Origin: Anoxynatronum sibiricum
GTDB lineage: Bacteria; Bacillota; Clostridia; Peptostreptococcales; Tindalliaceae
Reading direction: 5' to 3'
DNA: 64,000 nucleotides
NCBI RefSeq assembly: GCF_039414295.1
Contig: NZ_JBCITM010000006.1
Location: forward strand, 1-64,000
The translations under genes and the position numbers were made by a program. Shown here in pieces: positions 60,622-64,000 of the stretch (within the stretch, counting starts at the first letter, position 1; each line of letters opens with the position of its first letter). The notes beneath the pieces were generated by a model, which saw only the letters and a program-made list of their open reading frames with translations, was not told the origin of the DNA and did not search any database.

Positions 60622-61374
60622 ATGAAAACACTACTGGAAGTCACAGGGTTGGCAAAAGACTTTGATGGGGCACAGGTTTTAAAAGGGATCCATCTCACCG
60701 TTTATAAAGGAGAGCTGGTGGCCATCATGGGAAGATCGGGATCAGGAAAATCCACCTTGCTGTATGGGATCAGCGGTATGGACAAACCATCTTCCGGCAG
60801 CGTTTCATTATTTGACCGGGAGATCACATCCCTGGATGATGACCAGATGAGCGAGCTGCGCCTGAGGCACATGGGCTTTGTTTTCCAGCATGCCTACCTG
60901 CTTCACAAGCTTTCTGTGATGGATAACATTGTGCTGCCAGGGTTTAAGGCCGGGGTCCTCTCCCGGGACGAGGTGAATCAGCGGGGAAAGGATTTAATGG
61001 AAAAAACCGGCATTTCTTCTGTGGCGGCTCATGACCCGGGAAAGGTTTCCGGCGGCCAGCTGCAACGCGCAGCCATTTGCAGAGCATTGATTAATGATCC
61101 TGATATTCTGTTTGCCGACGAGCCCACCGGCGCATTGAACAGCCGCGCCACACAGGAAATCATGGATATCTTCAACCTCATCAACCGCGAGGGCACCACT
61201 GTTGTGCTGGTGACCCATGATGCCAAAGTGGCTGCCCGGGCAGACCGGATTATTTTCCTGGTTGATGGATTAATTCAGGATGAACTGGCTCTGGGAAAGT
61301 ATGCGACGGATGATCAGGCACAGACTGCCCGGGAGAAGAAAATCTTTGAATGGTTGGAAAATCAAGGATTTTAG
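60622..61374 (+). CDS. MacB/LolD-type ABC transporter ATP-binding protein
   Basis: A 250-residue ATPase partner of the permease. Walker A is GRSGSGKST, the Q-loop is FVFQHAYLLHKLSVMDNIVLPG, the signature is VSGGQLQRAAICRAL, Walker B is DILFADEPTGALN and the switch His is LVTHDAKVAARADR. These forms are those of the LolD/MacB/FtsE group. The ATG at 60622 was chosen for GAGGAGATTTGAG before it; a longer frame runs back into the permease gene but is unlikely. The operon ends at the bidirectional terminator after it. Confidence 0.95.
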   Translation: MKTLLEVTGLAKDFDGAQVLKGIHLTVYKGELVAIMGRSGSGKSTLLYGISGMDKPSSGSVSLFDREITSLDDDQMSELRLRHMGFVFQHAYLLHKLSVMDNIVLPGFKAGVLSRDEVNQRGKDLMEKTGISSVAAHDPGKVSGGQLQRAAICRALINDPDILFADEPTGALNSRATQEIMDIFNLINREGTTVVLVTHDAKVAARADRIIFLVDGLIQDELALGKYATDDQAQTAREKKIFEWLENQGF

Positions 61375-61395
61375 AAGCATTGCAGAAAATGATTC

Positions 61396-61429
61396 AAAAA
61401 AAAGATCCGAATTACCCCGGATCTTTTTT
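61396..61429. terminator. Bidirectional terminator
   Basis: AAAAAAAGATCCG, loop AATTACCC and CGGATCTTTTTT. It serves the plus-strand transporter operon and the convergent minus-strand betaine operon. Confidence 0.9.
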
Positions 61430-61431
61430 CT

Positions 61432-62250
61432 TCAGTTTAACGCAGGTATTTCTTCCGTTATCGCTTCGCTTTTCAGCGCTTCTTCGTACATACGGGAAAC
61501 ATGGTCGTCATCCAGCAGTGCAAGATACCCTTTGTTTCCCAAAAAACGGCGAACAAAGTCATTGGCCGGTTTCAACACCAGTTCCCGGGGGGTGCCGGTT
61601 TGTTCAATCACGCCCTGGTTCATCAGCACCACCCGGGTACCCAGCTTCATGGCTTCCTGAATGTCATGGGTCACAAACAAAATCGTATTGTTCATTTGCC
61701 GGTGGATGGCCCCCATTTCTTCCTGCAGTTGATTTCGGGTGCGTTCATCCACTGCTCCAAAGGGTTCATCCATCAGAATAATTTCCGGTTCAGCCGCCAG
61801 TGCCCTGGCTACTCCCACCCGCTGCTTTTGACCACCGCTGAGTTCACGGGGATAGCGGGGCATGAACTCCCGGGGCAGGCCCACCAGGTCCATGAGCATT
61901 TCTGCCTTTTGCTGCTGCAGTGTTTTGGGAGATTTCTGAAGCGACAGGACATAGGCGATGTTTTCCGCCACCGTCATGTGGGGAAACAGGCCAATGTGCT
62001 GAATCACATAGCCGATTTGCCGCCGCAGCTCCACAATATTCCACTCACTCAACAGTTTGCCGCCAATTTTCACATAGCCGGTGTCAAAGGGAATCATCCC
62101 GTTGATGATTTTCAGCAGGGTGGTTTTTCCGCAGCCGGATTCACCCAGCAATGTGATAAACTCTCCTTTTTCAACCTGCAGGTCAAGCCCTTTGAGCACG
62201 TCTCCTTCACCATAGGATTTCGTCACCTTCTGAAACTCAATGACAGCCAT
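61432..62250 (-). CDS. Betaine-type (OpuC/OsmF) ABC transporter ATP-binding protein
   Basis: A 272-residue ATPase of the quaternary amine importer family. Walker A is GESGCGKTTLLKIING, the signature is LSGGQKQRVGVARAL, Walker B is IILMDEPFGAVDERTR and the switch is FVTHDIQEAMKLGTRVVLMNQG. Full-length OpuCA/ProV proteins carry CBS domains after the ATPase for osmotic control; here only about 30 residues follow, so CBS control is missing. Its ATG shares one base with the stop of the binding-protein gene (TAATG), so translation is coupled. Confidence 0.92.
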   Translation of the reverse strand: MAVIEFQKVTKSYGEGDVLKGLDLQVEKGEFITLLGESGCGKTTLLKIINGMIPFDTGYVKIGGKLLSEWNIVELRRQIGYVIQHIGLFPHMTVAENIAYVLSLQKSPKTLQQQKAEMLMDLVGLPREFMPRYPRELSGGQKQRVGVARALAAEPEIILMDEPFGAVDERTRNQLQEEMGAIHRQMNNTILFVTHDIQEAMKLGTRVVLMNQGVIEQTGTPRELVLKPANDFVRRFLGNKGYLALLDDDHVSRMYEEALKSEAITEEIPALN

Positions 62251-63254
62251 TATGGCAGCAGTCCCTTCTCTCTCAGAAAGTTTTCAGCCACTTCTCTGGG
62301 GTCTTTGTTTTCCACTTCCACCGCGTAATTCATGGCAATCATATCTTCATTGGTAATTTGACCTGTCAGCTTTTCCAGAACAGCTTCCAGCTCAGGATAC
62401 TTGTCAAGCGTCTCCATGCGCACCAGAGTGGCGGCATGATAGGCGGGGAAAAAGTGCCGGTCATCCTCCAGCACCACCACATCGACTTCCTGCAGCTGGC
62501 CGTCGGTGGTGAACACTGCCAGGGCGTCCGTTTGGTTGTTGCGCACCACATCATAACGAAGACCAATGTCAATTTCCTTCAATGATCCAAACGCCAGCCC
62601 ATACACCTCTTGCAGGCCTGGATAGCCATCTTCCCTTTCGAAGAAATCGGCGTTGGTGGCGAAGGTGAGCGTCGGGCTGACTGCCACCAAATCAGTAATG
62701 CTGTGCAGCTGGTGAGCCGCCGCCACTTCCCGGGTCACGGCAATGCCATAGGTGTTTTCAAAACCATACAACCCTGTCCAGTGAATCTGGTATGCTGCTG
62801 CATAGGCTTCTTTGGTGGCCTGGTACAGTGTCTGGGGATCAGCGATCAGATCTTCCTTTAGAACAAACAGCCATCCGGTACCGGTATACTCCGGGTAGAT
62901 ATCGATATCCCCCCGCTCCATGGCCGGGTGAATGTTGGAGGTGCCTCCGCCGATGCCATGGTTCAGCTCAACTTCAATATCTGTTTCTGCTTCAATGAGC
63001 AACCCCAGCATTTCAGCCAGCACATACTGTTCCGGCATGGGTTTACTGGCAATCACCACTTTGTTTGCTTCCCGGCTGCCGCAGCCGGCCAGAAGAACGG
63101 CCGTTACCAGCAGCGTCAACAGAAGGAATACACCTCTGAAACCAGGTCTGTGAACAGGGTGGTGGCTATGGTTGGGACTGTGGCTTTGGCGATGGTGATC
63201 CCGCTGGCCATCTTCAGGTTTTGACTCTCTCATGGTGCAGCTGCGTTTTTTCAT
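62250..63254 (-). CDS. Betaine-type (OpuC/OsmF) substrate-binding lipoprotein
   Basis: A 334-residue binding protein. The mature part has KVVIASKPMPEQYVLAEML, HGIGGGTSNIHPAMERGDIDIYPEYTGTGWLFVL, the ligand-box region and a C-terminal half typical of OsmF/OpuCC proteins, which bind glycine betaine, choline or carnitine. A lipobox LLAGC marks the mature end. Unusually, about 45 residues rich in His, Arg and Ser precede the signal helix. GGAGGAAAAC before the ATG supports that long start. It overlaps the permease gene by 41 bases. Confidence 0.9.
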   Translation of the reverse strand: MKKRSCTMRESKPEDGQRDHHRQSHSPNHSHHPVHRPGFRGVFLLLTLLVTAVLLAGCGSREANKVVIASKPMPEQYVLAEMLGLLIEAETDIEVELNHGIGGGTSNIHPAMERGDIDIYPEYTGTGWLFVLKEDLIADPQTLYQATKEAYAAAYQIHWTGLYGFENTYGIAVTREVAAAHQLHSITDLVAVSPTLTFATNADFFEREDGYPGLQEVYGLAFGSLKEIDIGLRYDVVRNNQTDALAVFTTDGQLQEVDVVVLEDDRHFFPAYHAATLVRMETLDKYPELEAVLEKLTGQITNEDMIAMNYAVEVENKDPREVAENFLREKGLLP

Positions 63255-63903
63255 GTTTTCCTCCTTCTCCCAGATAATGGGTTCGCAAGTATTGTTCGAC
63301 TTTCTCCAGCATCATATCGGTGATAATGGCAAAAAGGGCGATGAGCAGACTGCCTGCAATGGTCATTTCCGCATAGTTGGTGGAAATCCCCCGCCAGATG
63401 GCACGCCCCAAACCACCTGCTCCAATAAATGAAGCAATGCCCCCCAGGGCAATGGTCATCACCACCATGGTGCGAAATCCGCTGAAAATCACCGGCAGCG
63501 CCAGGGGCAGCTGAATGCGCAGCAGCAACTGTCCAGGGGTACTGCCCATTCCCTCGGCCGCTTCCATAATCTCTGGGTCGACTTCTATGAGGCCGGTATA
63601 GGTGTTGCGAATCATAGGAAGCAGCCCATAGAGAATAATGGCGATGAGGGCACTGCGCAACCCAATGCCGGTGATGGATACCAGAACGCCAAAAAGTGCA
63701 ATGGAAGGAATGGTGAATAAAAAACTGGTGAGCCGCAACAGCAACCCGGCCATCCATTTGTTTTTTGTCATGGCGATTCCCAACACCAGCCCCAGCACTG
63801 TGATAATTCCCACGGCGATCAGGGTGATATACACATGCTGAACAAAAAGCTCCCAAAAAAAATCGGAACGGTCACGATATAACTGCAGAATTCGAATGGG
63901 CAT
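63214..63903 (-). CDS. Betaine-type (OpuC/OsmF) ABC transporter permease
   Basis: A 229-residue permease with about five to six membrane helices. The EAA-like loop is EVDPEIMEAAEGMGSTPGQLLLRIQLPLALPVIFSGFRTMVV, followed by GGIASFIGAGGLG, matching OpuCB/YehW-type proteins. It is the first gene of the visible operon (permease, binding protein, ATPase). Many OpuC systems have a second permease; none is visible here, so two copies of this one may form the channel or the other is encoded elsewhere. AAAGGAG is found before the ATG. Confidence 0.93.
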   Translation of the reverse strand: MPIRILQLYRDRSDFFWELFVQHVYITLIAVGIITVLGLVLGIAMTKNKWMAGLLLRLTSFLFTIPSIALFGVLVSITGIGLRSALIAIILYGLLPMIRNTYTGLIEVDPEIMEAAEGMGSTPGQLLLRIQLPLALPVIFSGFRTMVVMTIALGGIASFIGAGGLGRAIWRGISTNYAEMTIAGSLLIALFAIITDMMLEKVEQYLRTHYLGEGGKHEKTQLHHERVKT

Positions 63904-63941
63904 GTCATCAACTCCTTTAACCTGAACGTTCCCATTTTTAC

Positions 63942-63971
63942 ATCATACCCGAACCTCCAAAAAATAAGCAA
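63942..63971 (-). promoter_or_regulatory. Promoter of the betaine transporter operon
   Basis: On the minus strand TTGCTT (63966-63971), an 18-base spacer and TATGAT (63942-63947), about 39 bases before the permease start. Confidence 0.6.
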
Positions 63972-64000
63972 TTGCCACCCGCCTGTTCCCGGGAAGATTT

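Noticed and set aside
61432..63903. A choline/carnitine-specific assignment for the betaine-type importer
   Set aside because: The sequence supports the quaternary-amine (OpuC/OsmF) family, but ligand specificity cannot be read reliably without structural comparison.

Overview
The window looks like a chromosomal segment of a Gram-positive, probably anaerobic Firmicute of the Clostridia type. Nearly every start has a strong GGAGG-type ribosome binding site, and TTG and GTG starts occur. There is a sortase, a Gram-positive LexA box (GAAC-N4-GTTC), an OpuC-type betaine importer and kinases with the HRDISPDN catalytic loop common in clostridia. The species assignment is inference only. No rRNA, tRNA or CRISPR array was seen.

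Layout. (1) 1-4.3 kb: mobile DNA. An IS1634-type transposase lies beside a group II intron (maturase plus a recognisable domain V), and the intron interrupts a small membrane-protein gene. (2) 4.35-17.75 kb: one tightly packed minus-strand run of ten genes that reads as a single operon. In transcription order it encodes an ECF-like sigma factor, a zinc-finger anti-sigma-like protein, a TPR-CHAT protease, a DUF4236 protein, a YcjF/DUF697 membrane protein, a membrane J-domain protein, a degenerate J-like membrane protein, an M48 metalloprotease, a dynamin-like GTPase with a DUF4145/HEPN-like N-terminus, and a second dynamin-like GTPase ending in about 15 MORN repeats. This is the first candidate for an undescribed system: membrane-remodelling GTPases, chaperones and proteases under a dedicated sigma/CHAT module. 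(3) 17.8-24 kb: small regulators. These are a diguanylate cyclase with two tiny membrane proteins, a truncated Y-family DNA polymerase behind an intact LexA box, a second ECF/anti-sigma pair, a Phd/RelE toxin-antitoxin pair, and a GyrI-like protein with a WYL regulator. (4) 24.2-28 kb: a DUF3160 lipoprotein translationally coupled to a CapA-like protein.

(5) 28-51.6 kb: the second candidate system, a large phospho-signalling and cell-surface island. It holds four Ser/Thr kinases (two with C-terminal MORN repeats beyond a membrane segment, one tail-anchored), five FHA proteins (one itself a kinase), two PP2C phosphatases, a trypsin-like protease carrying a FHA domain, two Ig-like (BIG2) surface proteins (one also with FHA), a sortase, a protein with a sortase-like C-terminal signal, and DUF2207, LemA and other membrane proteins. 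The likely logic is that kinases phosphorylate targets on the inner membrane face, FHA domains of transmembrane surface proteins read the marks, and PP2C enzymes erase them.

(6) 51.8-64 kb: metabolism and transport. These are an aconitase-family hydratase, a membrane GGDEF-like protein with a degenerate active site, a stand-alone GcvT-like aminomethyltransferase, a TetR-controlled MacB/FtsX-type ABC transporter with a clear promoter and operator, and a betaine-type (OpuC/OsmF) importer running off the right edge of the window.

Both candidate systems use MORN repeats placed after a membrane segment, so they may be functionally related.
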